DNA from: Granulosicoccus sp045110515
Lineage (GTDB): Bacteria; Pseudomonadota; Gammaproteobacteria; Granulosicoccales; Granulosicoccaceae
NCBI GenBank assembly: GCA_045110515.1
Contig: JBGCGD010000061.1
Span: 1-64,000, forward strand
Length of the DNA: 64,000 nucleotides
Direction of reading: 5' to 3'
Shown: positions 34,941 through 43,568 of the stretch, in pieces
Layout of the letters: each line of letters starts with the position of its first letter
Position numbering within the stretch: position 1 is the first letter of the stretch
The notes under the pieces: model-generated
The model's database searches: none
What the model saw: the letters and a program-made list of their open reading frames with translations, nothing else
Told to the model about the DNA's origin: nothing
Position numbers and translations under genes: made by a program

Positions 34941-36329
34941 ATGTCAACGACCACGCTATTTCTACTCACTTTAGGACTGGGGCTCGCTTCCTTTGTCTAC
35001 GGTAGAAGACGCGCGTACGCGATAGCCAAAGGTAACGGTGGAGTCAAATCACTGCATTCTCTTCCCAGCCACTACGGAATGATGGTGGCTCTGTGGTGCG
35101 CATTACCTGCCTTAGCCGTCATCATCGGCTGGAAATTATTAGAACCTTCATTAATCAGCAATATGCTGGACACGGCAATTCCACAAACCGTATTAGACGG
35201 TGGTGAGAAAGCCGTTGAACTGTATAAAAACGATATCGGCAATATTGTTGATAGCGACAAGGTTGCAGCTGTGGCTGACGCTGAGAAAAAAATTGCTGCA
35301 CAGCGGCTGACTAACCTTCGCAGCACAAGCTCTCTGGCCTTATTCGTACTCGCATTGGTCGTCGCCATTATCGGCGCTGTCCTTGCGCTGAAAAAAATAC
35401 ATCCTCAAACTCGTGCACGTCATAAGGTTGAAAGAATCGTTAATTTTTTCTTAGTCAGCTGTGCATCACTTGCGATTCTAACAACCGTCGGCATTGTGTT
35501 CTCTGTGTTGTTTGAGTCTGCGCGTTTTTTTCAACAAGTGGGCTTTTTAGACTTTATTTTCGGCACTAAATGGAGCCCGCAAACCGCCATTAGAGCAGAC
35601 CAGGTTGGCGCGTCCGGTTCATTTGGCGCTGTACCGCTATTTTTAGGTACATTGCTTATATCGTTCATCGCTATGTTAGTAGCGGTGCCGTTTGGACTTA
35701 TGTCGGCTATTTATCTCGCCGAATATGCATCCAGACGAGTCAGAAATATTGCAAAGCCTCTGCTGGAGATATTGGCAGGTATTCCGACGGTCGTTTACGG
35801 TTTTTTCGCAGCGCTTACCGTGGCACCGGCACTTAGACGCCTAGGCGAATCTATCGGTCTTAGCGTCTCCTCAGAAAGTGCATTGGCAGCGGGTGCAGTA
35901 ATGGGAATCATGATTATTCCGTTTGTGTCTTCGCTATCCGATGACGTTATTACTGCTGTACCGCAGGCCATGAGAGACGGCTCGTTTGGACTGGGCGCAA
36001 CCAAATCAGAAACTGTGCGTAAAGTTGTTATACCCGCTGCGCTACCGGGCATTGTTGGCGGTGTGCTGCTTGCCGTGTCCCGAGCCATAGGTGAGACCAT
36101 GATTGTTGTTATGGCTGCAGGACTCGCTGCTAACATGACCGCGAATCCGTTAGAGGCTGTCACTACCGTTACCGTGCAAATAGTGACTCTGCTAACGGGC
36201 GACCAAGAGTTCGACAGTGCAAAAACCTTGGCTGCATTTGCGCTTGGCTTAATGCTATTTGTCGTGACGCTCTGCCTAAACGTTATAGCCTTGCATGTTG
36301 TGCGTAAATACCGGGAGCAATACGAATGA
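34941..36329 (+). CDS. pstC: phosphate ABC transporter permease PstC (long form)
   Basis: Membrane permease of the Pst system. The binding-protein-dependent transport domain lies in the C-terminal 270 residues (FGAVPLFLGTLLISFIAM through the EAA loop DGSFGLGATKSETVRKVVIPAALPG). About 150 residues precede it, with two more hydrophobic segments and a charged, helical extracytoplasmic region between them (around AVADAEKKIAAQRLTNL). At 462 residues it is much longer than E. coli PstC (319), a form known from other marine gammaproteobacteria. It overlaps pstA by four bases. Confidence 0.93.
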   Translation: MSTTTLFLLTLGLGLASFVYGRRRAYAIAKGNGGVKSLHSLPSHYGMMVALWCALPALAVIIGWKLLEPSLISNMLDTAIPQTVLDGGEKAVELYKNDIGNIVDSDKVAAVADAEKKIAAQRLTNLRSTSSLALFVLALVVAIIGAVLALKKIHPQTRARHKVERIVNFFLVSCASLAILTTVGIVFSVLFESARFFQQVGFLDFIFGTKWSPQTAIRADQVGASGSFGAVPLFLGTLLISFIAMLVAVPFGLMSAIYLAEYASRRVRNIAKPLLEILAGIPTVVYGFFAALTVAPALRRLGESIGLSVSSESALAAGAVMGIMIIPFVSSLSDDVITAVPQAMRDGSFGLGATKSETVRKVVIPAALPGIVGGVLLAVSRAIGETMIVVMAAGLAANMTANPLEAVTTVTVQIVTLLTGDQEFDSAKTLAAFALGLMLFVVTLCLNVIALHVVRKYREQYE

Positions 36330-37630
36330 GCGCGCTTGAGCAAACATCGTCCTCAGCGACAACTGAACGCGTAAAAGCCTCTCTAACAAAGCGATACGCT
36401 GCCGAGAAACGGTTCAAGTTCTATGGCATTTTTGCCATCAGTGCCAGCATTGCGTTCTTATTTATATTGCTAGCTAGTATCGTCAGCAAAGGTCTTCCCG
36501 CGTTCACGCAAACCTATGTCAAATTAGACGTGTCGTTAACTACTGATGCTTTGGGTATTCCTGAAAACGCCACTCGTGACGAACTTAGAAAGGCTAATTT
36601 CTCAGGCGTTATCAAGGCCTCAATGAGAGAACGCTTTCCGGACGTTAAAAAACGCAAGGCTAAAAAAGAACTCTACAGCCTCATCAGTACCGGAGCGCAA
36701 TACGACTTATTTGACCTCTTGATTGAAAACCCAGCCATCATCGGTACCGATGTCAGTATGTGGTTCATGGCTGATGATGAATTGAGTGCTGTCATTAAGT
36801 CCAAAGCAGACTTAAGCAACCCTGACAGTCTTGTTACGCGCCTTAGCGATAACCAAATTGCCTGGGCCAAAGAGATGCAAGATGCTGGAGAGTTTGATGT
36901 ACGCTTCAACAGCACGTTTTTCGAAAACGGTGATTCACGAGAACCAGAATTAGCCGGAATACGTGCAGCACTCATGGGTTCCGCATTCACCCTACTCATC
37001 ACATTTGCACTGTCCTTCCCTGTTGCAGTCGCTGCGGCCATTTACCTTGAGGAATTTGCACCGCAAAACCGCTGGACTGACATTGTTGAAGTCAATATCA
37101 ATAACCTCGCAGCTGTGCCTTCAATCGTGTTTGGTCTATTGGGATTGGCGGTGTTTATCAACTACTTTCATCTACCCAGGTCAGCGCCAGTCGTCGGGGG
37201 AGTTGTCTTAAGCCTCATGACGTTGCCCACTATTATTATTTCAAGCCGAGCCGCCTTAAAAGCCGTACCGCCCTCTATCAGAGAAGCGGCTCGCGGGTTA
37301 GGCGCATCACCTTTACAGGTCGTCACTCACCACGTATTACCTTTAGCGATGCCAGGAATACTGACCGGAACAATCATCGGTCTGGCCCAAGCTTTAGGCG
37401 AAACGGCACCGCTTCTGATGATCGGGATGGTGGCCTTTATTGTCGATATTCCAGCATCTGTTACCGATGCCGCAACCGTACTACCGGTTCAAGTGTTCCT
37501 CTGGGCCGATAGCCCTGAACGCGCATTTATGGAAAAAACCTCTGCGGCAATCATGGTCTTACTCGTATTTCTAATCCTCATGAATGCCATTGCAGTCCTG
37601 CTTAGAAAACGCTTCGAACGTCGTTGGTAG
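36326..37630 (+). CDS. pstA: phosphate ABC transporter permease PstA (long form)
   Basis: Second Pst permease. A basic cytoplasmic start, one membrane segment (residues 33-58) and a large extracytoplasmic region of about 150 residues (YVKLDVSLTTDALGIP to FFENGDSREPEL) come before the transport domain, whose EAA loop is REAARGLGASPLQVVTHHVLPLAMPG. The 434 residues exceed E. coli PstA (296) because of that region, matching the long PstC. The start overlaps the pstC stop, so translation is coupled. Confidence 0.93.
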   Translation: MSALEQTSSSATTERVKASLTKRYAAEKRFKFYGIFAISASIAFLFILLASIVSKGLPAFTQTYVKLDVSLTTDALGIPENATRDELRKANFSGVIKASMRERFPDVKKRKAKKELYSLISTGAQYDLFDLLIENPAIIGTDVSMWFMADDELSAVIKSKADLSNPDSLVTRLSDNQIAWAKEMQDAGEFDVRFNSTFFENGDSREPELAGIRAALMGSAFTLLITFALSFPVAVAAAIYLEEFAPQNRWTDIVEVNINNLAAVPSIVFGLLGLAVFINYFHLPRSAPVVGGVVLSLMTLPTIIISSRAALKAVPPSIREAARGLGASPLQVVTHHVLPLAMPGILTGTIIGLAQALGETAPLLMIGMVAFIVDIPASVTDAATVLPVQVFLWADSPERAFMEKTSAAIMVLLVFLILMNAIAVLLRKRFERRW

Positions 37631-37641
37631 GAGCGATACTC

Positions 37642-38520
37642 ATGAATACTCTAGCAGCAAGCGATATACTCAATAAACCCACTGAGAAGGTTACGTCCGT
37701 GCCAGACACAGCCCAGGAAGCGTTCGACAAACTCACCGACACTGTGGGTACACCCACGGTGGCAAACCCTAAAATGCAGGCGCGCAACGTCAATGTGTTT
37801 TACGGTGAGAAACAAGCCATCTTTGATGTTGACCTCGATATTGGTCAAAACGAAGTCATTGCAATGATCGGCCCCTCAGGCTGCGGAAAATCCACGTTCC
37901 TCCGGTGTTTAAACCGGATGAACGACACCATTCCAACCTGCCGGGTCACAGGTCAAATGTCACTAGACGGCGAAGATCTCTATGGTGCAGGCCTAGATCC
38001 CGTTCTGCTGCGGGCCCGGGTAGGTATGGTTTTCCAAAAGCCCAACCCGTTTGCAAAATCTATCTATGACAATGTGGCTTATGGCCCTCGCATACACGGC
38101 CTGGCAAGCAACCGTGCAGAACTCGACGACATCGTTGTCGATAGCTTACGAAAAGCCGGCTTATACGACGAAGTGAAGGACAGAATAGATGCTCCCGGCA
38201 CGAGTTTATCCGGTGGACAGCAGCAACGTTTGTGTATAGCCAGAACCATCGCGGTAAGCCCGGAAGTCATTTTAATGGATGAGCCCTGCTCTGCCTTGGA
38301 TCCCATAGCAACAGCTCGTATCGAGGAGCTCATAGATGAACTTCGCAAGAACTTTGCGATCGCAATAGTGACTCATTCAATGCAACAAGCCGCGCGAGTA
38401 TCACAAAGAACAGCCTACTTTCACCTCGGCAAACTCGTAGAGGTTGACGACACCAACGCGGTGTTCACAAACCCTCAGCACGAGCTCACTGAAAACTACA
38501 TCACCGGTCGTTTCGGCTAA
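37642..38520 (+). CDS. pstB: phosphate ABC transporter ATP-binding protein
   Basis: ATPase of the Pst transporter. Walker A GPSGCGKSTFLR, signature LSGGQQQRLCIAR and Walker B VILMDEPCSALDP are intact; NRMND and the TGQMSLDGEDLY segment are PstB-typical. Start at ATG 37642 is supported by GGAG nine bases upstream; an upstream TTG at 37624 overlaps pstA. About 40 residues precede the conserved ARNVNVFYGEKQAI start, a little more than in E. coli. Confidence 0.96.
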   Translation: MNTLAASDILNKPTEKVTSVPDTAQEAFDKLTDTVGTPTVANPKMQARNVNVFYGEKQAIFDVDLDIGQNEVIAMIGPSGCGKSTFLRCLNRMNDTIPTCRVTGQMSLDGEDLYGAGLDPVLLRARVGMVFQKPNPFAKSIYDNVAYGPRIHGLASNRAELDDIVVDSLRKAGLYDEVKDRIDAPGTSLSGGQQQRLCIARTIAVSPEVILMDEPCSALDPIATARIEELIDELRKNFAIAIVTHSMQQAARVSQRTAYFHLGKLVEVDDTNAVFTNPQHELTENYITGRFG

Positions 38521-38535
38521 CTTAGAGTAACCATC

Positions 38536-39252
38536 ATGGATAAACTGCACCTTGATCAACATATCTCACATCAGTTCAACAAAGAGCTGGAAGATATTCG
38601 CAACAAGGTACTCACTATGGGTGGCCTTGTTGAACAACAAGTCACCAATGGTCTAACTGCATTGCTAGAGGCTGATAACGATTTGGCCGCTGAAGTTTCT
38701 GAACGTGACTTCGAGGTGAATAAGCTAGAAGTTGAGATTGACGAAGAATGCACTCAAGTATTGGCTAGACGCCAACCGGCTGCCAGTGATTTGCGTTTAA
38801 TCGTCACCGTTATAAAAGTCATAACGGACTTAGAACGTATTGGAGACGAAGCGGAAAAGCTTGGGCGCTTCTCGCGCGATCTCACCAAAATTTCTAAAGA
38901 TACGCCCAGTTACCGAAAGGAATTGCGCCACTTAGGTGAACTCGTTAAGTCGATGCTTCGTGATTCACTGGATGCTTTCGCCCGATTGGATGTTGAAGCA
39001 GCGTTACGTATTGCTCAACGCGACGAAGATGTGAACAGAGAATATGAAACGCTGGAACGGCTGCTCTCAACACACTTAGTGGAAGACCCTAGGCAGGTTT
39101 CCAAACTGTTTAAGATTACATGGTGCGCCCGAGCGCTGGAACGCGTTGGCGATCACTCCGTTAATATTTGCGAGTATGTTGTCTACCTGGTTAAGGGACG
39201 CGACATTCGCCATACCAACATGGATCAGGTTCGCTCTGAGATTATGGATTAG
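38536..39252 (+). CDS. phoU: phosphate signalling protein PhoU
   Basis: Two three-helix bundles that couple Pst transport to PhoR and repress the Pho regulon when phosphate is plentiful. Both repeats show metal-binding motifs: VITDLERIGDEAEKLGR in the first half and CARALERVGDHSVNICE in the second. The 238 residues are as expected. Last gene of the pst series, 15 bases behind pstB. Confidence 0.96.
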   Translation: MDKLHLDQHISHQFNKELEDIRNKVLTMGGLVEQQVTNGLTALLEADNDLAAEVSERDFEVNKLEVEIDEECTQVLARRQPAASDLRLIVTVIKVITDLERIGDEAEKLGRFSRDLTKISKDTPSYRKELRHLGELVKSMLRDSLDAFARLDVEAALRIAQRDEDVNREYETLERLLSTHLVEDPRQVSKLFKITWCARALERVGDHSVNICEYVVYLVKGRDIRHTNMDQVRSEIMD

Positions 39253-39287
39253 CCTTTTTGCGTTTAAAACGCTTCAACTTTAGTGAG

Positions 39288-41141
39288 TTATAGATAAGCA
39301 AACAACGCAGGTAGCTTAGCACTCAAGCGCCCATCTATCATTTGCAATAGAACACCACTAGCTTCATCACTCTGCGTGCTGGCACCCGACACCACGCGAA
39401 TATGGTTAGCACCTAAGCGCCACTCAAAAGGTCTAGATGCCGTTGGCATGTGCTCGTATAGCGTATTCAACTGCTTGGACAGCGCCATAGCTGCACCACT
39501 GGCCATGTGGGTATCTATCCGTACCAGCTGGTTGTCAATAAACTGCAATGACAGCTTTCGCACTTGCAAGCCTTCCAAGGAGGCGAGTGTGCGTGGTTTG
39601 GAATCGCAGAACTCCCTTAAAAATAATCGCCCAGTGCCTTCCAAAGCTGTTTTTTCCGCTCTGCAAGTCGGCGCAGAAAATTCTGCCTCCAATAAGCGCT
39701 GATCGATCTGTGCTCTATCAGCGCCAACAAACAATTCATTGATACCCGGCTTACCAGCCAGGCTGACAAGGTTTAGTGGGTTTGCTTGTGAGTGATTCTC
39801 TACCGATTCTTTCACGTCGTTTCCTGCATCTGTGTGGGCCGCATCTCCTTCACTACCAATGACGGGCATCGGGTATGTCGAACAGCCCGATACAACAGCC
39901 AACGCACCAACTGCCAGTATGGCTTTGCAAGAATTAATATTGCGTATACCGCTTTCGCGTCGCCTGCTGAGTGATTGACGCATAACTGAAAAAGCCCCCA
40001 ACAAAACCAGACCCGCCATAGTAACTGAGCCACCCTTACGTCGGCCACCTACGGTAACACCACCATCCGTATTAGTAGTCCCACCATCCGTATTAGTAGT
40101 CCCAGCTTCCGTATTAGTGGTCCCAGCTCCGGAAACAGCAGCTCCAGTTAGAGCACCGTTTCCAATGTTAGCTTCTTGACTATCATTTCCCGATACAGCA
40201 ACGTAATTATTCATCCACGGCAAGAATGAAGATACGTTAGTGTATACACCATAAAAATTAGGTAAGCCGCAGCCGTTGCCAAAACTGGTGATGCCTACTT
40301 GTACCTTTTGACCGTTGTTAAAAATATAAAGCGGCCCACCACTGTCACCTACACAGGAATCTATACCCCCTTGACGAAAACCTGCGCAAACCTGAGTCTC
40401 TGCGATCATGCCTTGATAAGATTCCGACGAGTTGCATTGCGCCAATGACACCAAAGGCACCGAGGCATCTTGTAGCAACGTAGGATACTGGTAGCCACTG
40501 CTTGAATCCGTTGTAGTCGCACCCCAACCGACTATGAAGGCCATTGTATCGTTATAGTTTTCTGGGTCACCACCGAACAGTTCGGTTGGTGTGGCACTAA
40601 GCGCTGTACCTAGTTCAAGCAGAGCAATATCATTTTGCAAGGTACTTCCATTGCTATCGTAGTCGGGATGGACAATGATGTTGGTTACGAGTGTTTCTTC
40701 TGCGTTTGGATCCTGTAGATCATTCGTGCCAGCAACAACGCGTATGTCACCTGGCTGAGCTGGTGTTCCAAAAGGATCAAACATACAATGCGCAGCGGTC
40801 ATGACCCAACGATCAGCGATCACCGTTCCACCACAAAAGAATCGGTCTTCCAACGGGAAATTGCCTGCCACGACAATGCCTACGACTGACGGCCATTCAC
40901 CCACTTCGGCGTTGCTACCACCGAGTATTCGAGACGTGAGTGACAGGTTATTCACGATGGCATCAGGATCTGAAACGATAGGAGGCCCCTCGACACCTTG
41001 TGCATGAGCGTTGGCGCTACTGGCACCTAACGACGCCAATAACACTAATGCCATGACCTTCGGTCGTCTAATAAAGGTTTTTTCCCGCGCTTTGAAAGCT
41101 GAAAAAAGCCCTGGAGTCCGTGATAATCCTACGCTCCACAT
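39288..41141 (-). CDS. secreted trypsin-like protease with GlyGly-CTERM-like segment fused to a lipoprotein-like domain
   Basis: A 617-residue secreted S1 protease. After a signal peptide (hydrophobic part about residues 30-45, ending NAHAQG) the protease domain starts at RILGGSNAEVGEWP with His in VMTAAHC, Asp in NDIALLEL and Ser in SCVGDSGGPL; the Asp six residues before that Ser predicts Lys/Arg specificity. A TTNTDGG repeat leads to KGGSVTMAGLVLLGAFSV and SRRR, which looks like a GlyGly-CTERM sorting tail. The frame does not stop there: it goes on with a second hydrophobic segment and lipobox (VVSGCSTY) and 200 residues of unknown type. No ATG, GTG or TTG start is available just before the second part. 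Confidence 0.85.
   Translation of the reverse strand: MWSVGLSRTPGLFSAFKAREKTFIRRPKVMALVLLASLGASSANAHAQGVEGPPIVSDPDAIVNNLSLTSRILGGSNAEVGEWPSVVGIVVAGNFPLEDRFFCGGTVIADRWVMTAAHCMFDPFGTPAQPGDIRVVAGTNDLQDPNAEETLVTNIIVHPDYDSNGSTLQNDIALLELGTALSATPTELFGGDPENYNDTMAFIVGWGATTTDSSSGYQYPTLLQDASVPLVSLAQCNSSESYQGMIAETQVCAGFRQGGIDSCVGDSGGPLYIFNNGQKVQVGITSFGNGCGLPNFYGVYTNVSSFLPWMNNYVAVSGNDSQEANIGNGALTGAAVSGAGTTNTEAGTTNTDGGTTNTDGGVTVGGRRKGGSVTMAGLVLLGAFSVMRQSLSRRRESGIRNINSCKAILAVGALAVVSGCSTYPMPVIGSEGDAAHTDAGNDVKESVENHSQANPLNLVSLAGKPGINELFVGADRAQIDQRLLEAEFSAPTCRAEKTALEGTGRLFLREFCDSKPRTLASLEGLQVRKLSLQFIDNQLVRIDTHMASGAAMALSKQLNTLYEHMPTASRPFEWRLGANHIRVVSGASTQSDEASGVLLQMIDGRLSAKLPALFAYL
40060..40122. repeat. 21-bp tandem repeat in protease gene
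   Basis: Three 21-bp units at 40060, 40081 and 40102; the first two are identical and the third differs at a few bases, with a partial fourth. They encode a seven-residue repeat of the type TTNTDGG between the protease domain and the sorting tail. Confidence 0.85.
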
Positions 41142-41246
41142 CTGTGTGAATTCCTGAGTTCCGTTTCAATTTTGATAACGGCAGTCCCGAATATTCACGA
41201 ATTGGTGAGGAGATCGAATGTGACGTAAGCAAGCTCTTTTTGGTAG

Positions 41247-42320
41247 TTAGTTTGAACGGCCCTTGATTTTTCGGGAAATAGTGCATGTCCAACCGGGCCT
41301 TCTGTTAAGCAGATATGCCAACAAAATTAATACAGAAAGCGGATGGATGGCGCCGAATAACCCCTCTGCGCTAGAGCTACTTCCGCCATCGTCTCCCGCT
41401 CCTTCTCCCCGTTGTCGACGCGCGATCAATTCAGGGTCTTGGAAAGGCACATCGATGTAACTACTCAGCCAAGGCAGAAAATGACTGACGCTGGTATAAA
41501 TTCCATAGAAATTGGGTAAAGCGCAATCGTTACCAAAGCTGGTAATGCCCATTTGAATAATTTCACCGTCTTCGATGATGAACAGTGGGCCACCGCTGTC
41601 GCCAGCGCAGGTATCTGTGCCCCCTCTAATAAAACCGGCACATACCTGCCTTTCGGTTACCAATCCTTGGTAGGAGACTATGGAGTTGCACCTTGCCAAC
41701 GGCACCAACGGTACGGCGGCCTCCTGCAATTGATCTGGATAGTCAGCATCATTAACACTTGCGAACCGGGTGGCACCCCAACCCGCTATGTAACTATCCA
41801 TGCCATTGTAATTTTCAGTTTCCCCCGGAAACAAATTAACGACGGGCGCATCTATGGCGGTGGCCAGCTCCAACAACGCTATGTCGTTGGGCGGCAAATT
41901 GTTCGTGTTGTCGTAGTCAGGGTGAACTATGATGTTAGTTACGATCGTCTCTTCACTCGGCACATCGGTTTCAAGGTTACGTATCCCTGCGACCACTCGA
42001 AGCGAGGACGGCTGAACAACTCGCCCAAAAGTATCGTAAACACAATGAGCGGCGGTCATGATCCAACGTTCAGCCACAACAGTGGCTCCACAAAAGAAAC
42101 GGTTTTTTAATGTAAAGGTGCCGCTACGCACCAAAGCCACTAAAGAAGGCCAGCTGTTTGCTTCTGCATCGCGGCCACCAATAATTCTTGCGCTCGCACC
42201 AATACTGCTTGCCAAGTCATCAGCCACAAGAGGCACTGGCGTTATTGCACTCCCACAAAGCAGCAATAACGCACTTGCAGCGCACTTCAGCTGTCTTGCT
42301 CTAAGACTATTGCTACTCAT
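41247..42320 (-). CDS. secreted trypsin-like protease with GlyGly-CTERM-like tail
   Basis: Paralogue of the neighbouring protease, transcribed first. Signal peptide (CAASALLLLCGSAITPVPLVADD), mature domain from RIIGGRDAEANSWP, catalytic His in IMTAAHC, Asp in NDIALLEL and Ser in TCAGDSGGPL, again with the Asp of trypsin-type specificity. The end has DDGGSSSS, a hydrophobic stretch (HPLSVLILLAYLL) and NRR, similar to GlyGly-CTERM tails processed by rhombosortases and tied to type II secretion, followed by 16 further residues. Start at ATG 42320; a frame from 42380 adds 20 residues without signal character. Confidence 0.87.
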   Translation of the reverse strand: MSSNSLRARQLKCAASALLLLCGSAITPVPLVADDLASSIGASARIIGGRDAEANSWPSLVALVRSGTFTLKNRFFCGATVVAERWIMTAAHCVYDTFGRVVQPSSLRVVAGIRNLETDVPSEETIVTNIIVHPDYDNTNNLPPNDIALLELATAIDAPVVNLFPGETENYNGMDSYIAGWGATRFASVNDADYPDQLQEAAVPLVPLARCNSIVSYQGLVTERQVCAGFIRGGTDTCAGDSGGPLFIIEDGEIIQMGITSFGNDCALPNFYGIYTSVSHFLPWLSSYIDVPFQDPELIARRQRGEGAGDDGGSSSSAEGLFGAIHPLSVLILLAYLLNRRPGWTCTISRKIKGRSN

Positions 42321-42626
42321 TAGACTACAACTCACTTCACTAATCTTGCCAGAATAAGCAGTGGGTATTACATCTCCCAACCAGTGGACATCATTAGGCT
42401 CAAAAATTCCCAGCTTCTATGTTACAGAACTCACACGGTTTCTAAAGAAGGTTGGACATCTACCACCATGCTACGAATCGGCCCCGGCAATCCTACCTAA
42501 ATGCTATCATTGGACACCACCGACCTAGATTCAGAGGGAATAAAATCACAGATTGGGGCCTCAAACGTTTGACTCCCTGTCAGTGATCTTCCAACCAGGA
42601 TCCAGCAATCTAAAAGGCATTACAAA
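42321..42626. other. intergenic region between protease and glycosyltransferase genes
   Basis: About 300 bases between divergent genes. No frame with family features, no RNA gene and no strong hairpin was seen. It should hold the promoters of both sides. AAGG lies about ten bases before the glycosyltransferase start. Confidence 0.5.
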
Positions 42627-43541
42627 ATGAGCAACTCAAATCGCTCCCGGCCCAATCGCACTTTTCTTCAGGGTGTTTCATGGTGGTGGCAAACACGTAT
42701 TAAGTCTATTTGGTCAGTACGAATACCAGCTATGCTCAATCAGTCTGTGCAGACTAAAACAGCATTCGAGTTTGATAACACCCCGCCCCCCTTGGCCAAA
42801 CTGGAGGGAGACAATTCGATAACGGTTATCCTGACTGTCTATCAACGCGCTGAATATATTCAGAAGCAAGTTGAGGCCTTACGCGCCCAGACAGTGCCCC
42901 CAGACGAAATCTGGGTATGGTGTAACAGCAGCGATAAGCCCATAGCTGACGTCTCCTCAATCGTAGATAGAGTTGTTGTGTGCAACAGCAACTACAAATT
43001 CTGGGGTCGCTTCGCTTTGGCGAGTATGGCAAGAACAAAACACGTCGCCTTGTTTGATGACGACATTTTGCCTGAACCCAAATGGATAGAAAACTGTTTA
43101 GATGTCTACGCCAGCGGTATTGAGGGCATCCTAGGTGGATCGGGACCATTGCTGGAGCCTACGGGTGGTTACTCATCTAAAAATAAGGTGGGTTGGAACG
43201 GACATCATCTAGATGAAGTCACTCAGGTAGATCTTGCGTGCCAGACTTGGTTTTTCAAAAAAGCCTATCTGAAATATATGTGGTTTGAAGACCCAACGAC
43301 CTGGGAAAACGGTGAAGACATTCATTTCAGCTACATGGCTTTAAAGCACGGTGGACTGAAAACATGGGTTCCTCCTCATCCGGAGTCAGAACCTGAACGC
43401 TGGAGCTGCCGCCCAGATTTTGGCAAGAGTGTTGGTCGAACCAAAGATGCTGTTTACAAGTCCGAAGGGCACCATGACATTCGCGACGGCATAGTAGAAA
43501 CCTACCGGCGCGATGGCTGGGTTGTGGTATCGGCGCAATAG
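42627..43541 (+). CDS. family 2-type glycosyltransferase
   Basis: A GT-A fold transferase of 304 residues. The N-terminal half has ITVILTVYQRAEYIQKQVEALRAQT, the nucleotide-sugar metal site HVALFDDDILPEPKWIENCL, and a later acceptor region with WENGEDIHFSYMALKHG. No membrane helices, so cytoplasmic or peripheral. First of three transferases in one direction; donor and acceptor unknown. Confidence 0.85.
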   Translation: MSNSNRSRPNRTFLQGVSWWWQTRIKSIWSVRIPAMLNQSVQTKTAFEFDNTPPPLAKLEGDNSITVILTVYQRAEYIQKQVEALRAQTVPPDEIWVWCNSSDKPIADVSSIVDRVVVCNSNYKFWGRFALASMARTKHVALFDDDILPEPKWIENCLDVYASGIEGILGGSGPLLEPTGGYSSKNKVGWNGHHLDEVTQVDLACQTWFFKKAYLKYMWFEDPTTWENGEDIHFSYMALKHGGLKTWVPPHPESEPERWSCRPDFGKSVGRTKDAVYKSEGHHDIRDGIVETYRRDGWVVVSAQ

Positions 43542-43568
43542 TCCAAGCCACAATATTCACTAAAAAGC

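Noticed and set aside
41553..42110. 185-codon frame antisense to the second protease
   Set aside because: Fully inside a clear S1 protease gene on the other strand; composition is that of a shadow frame.
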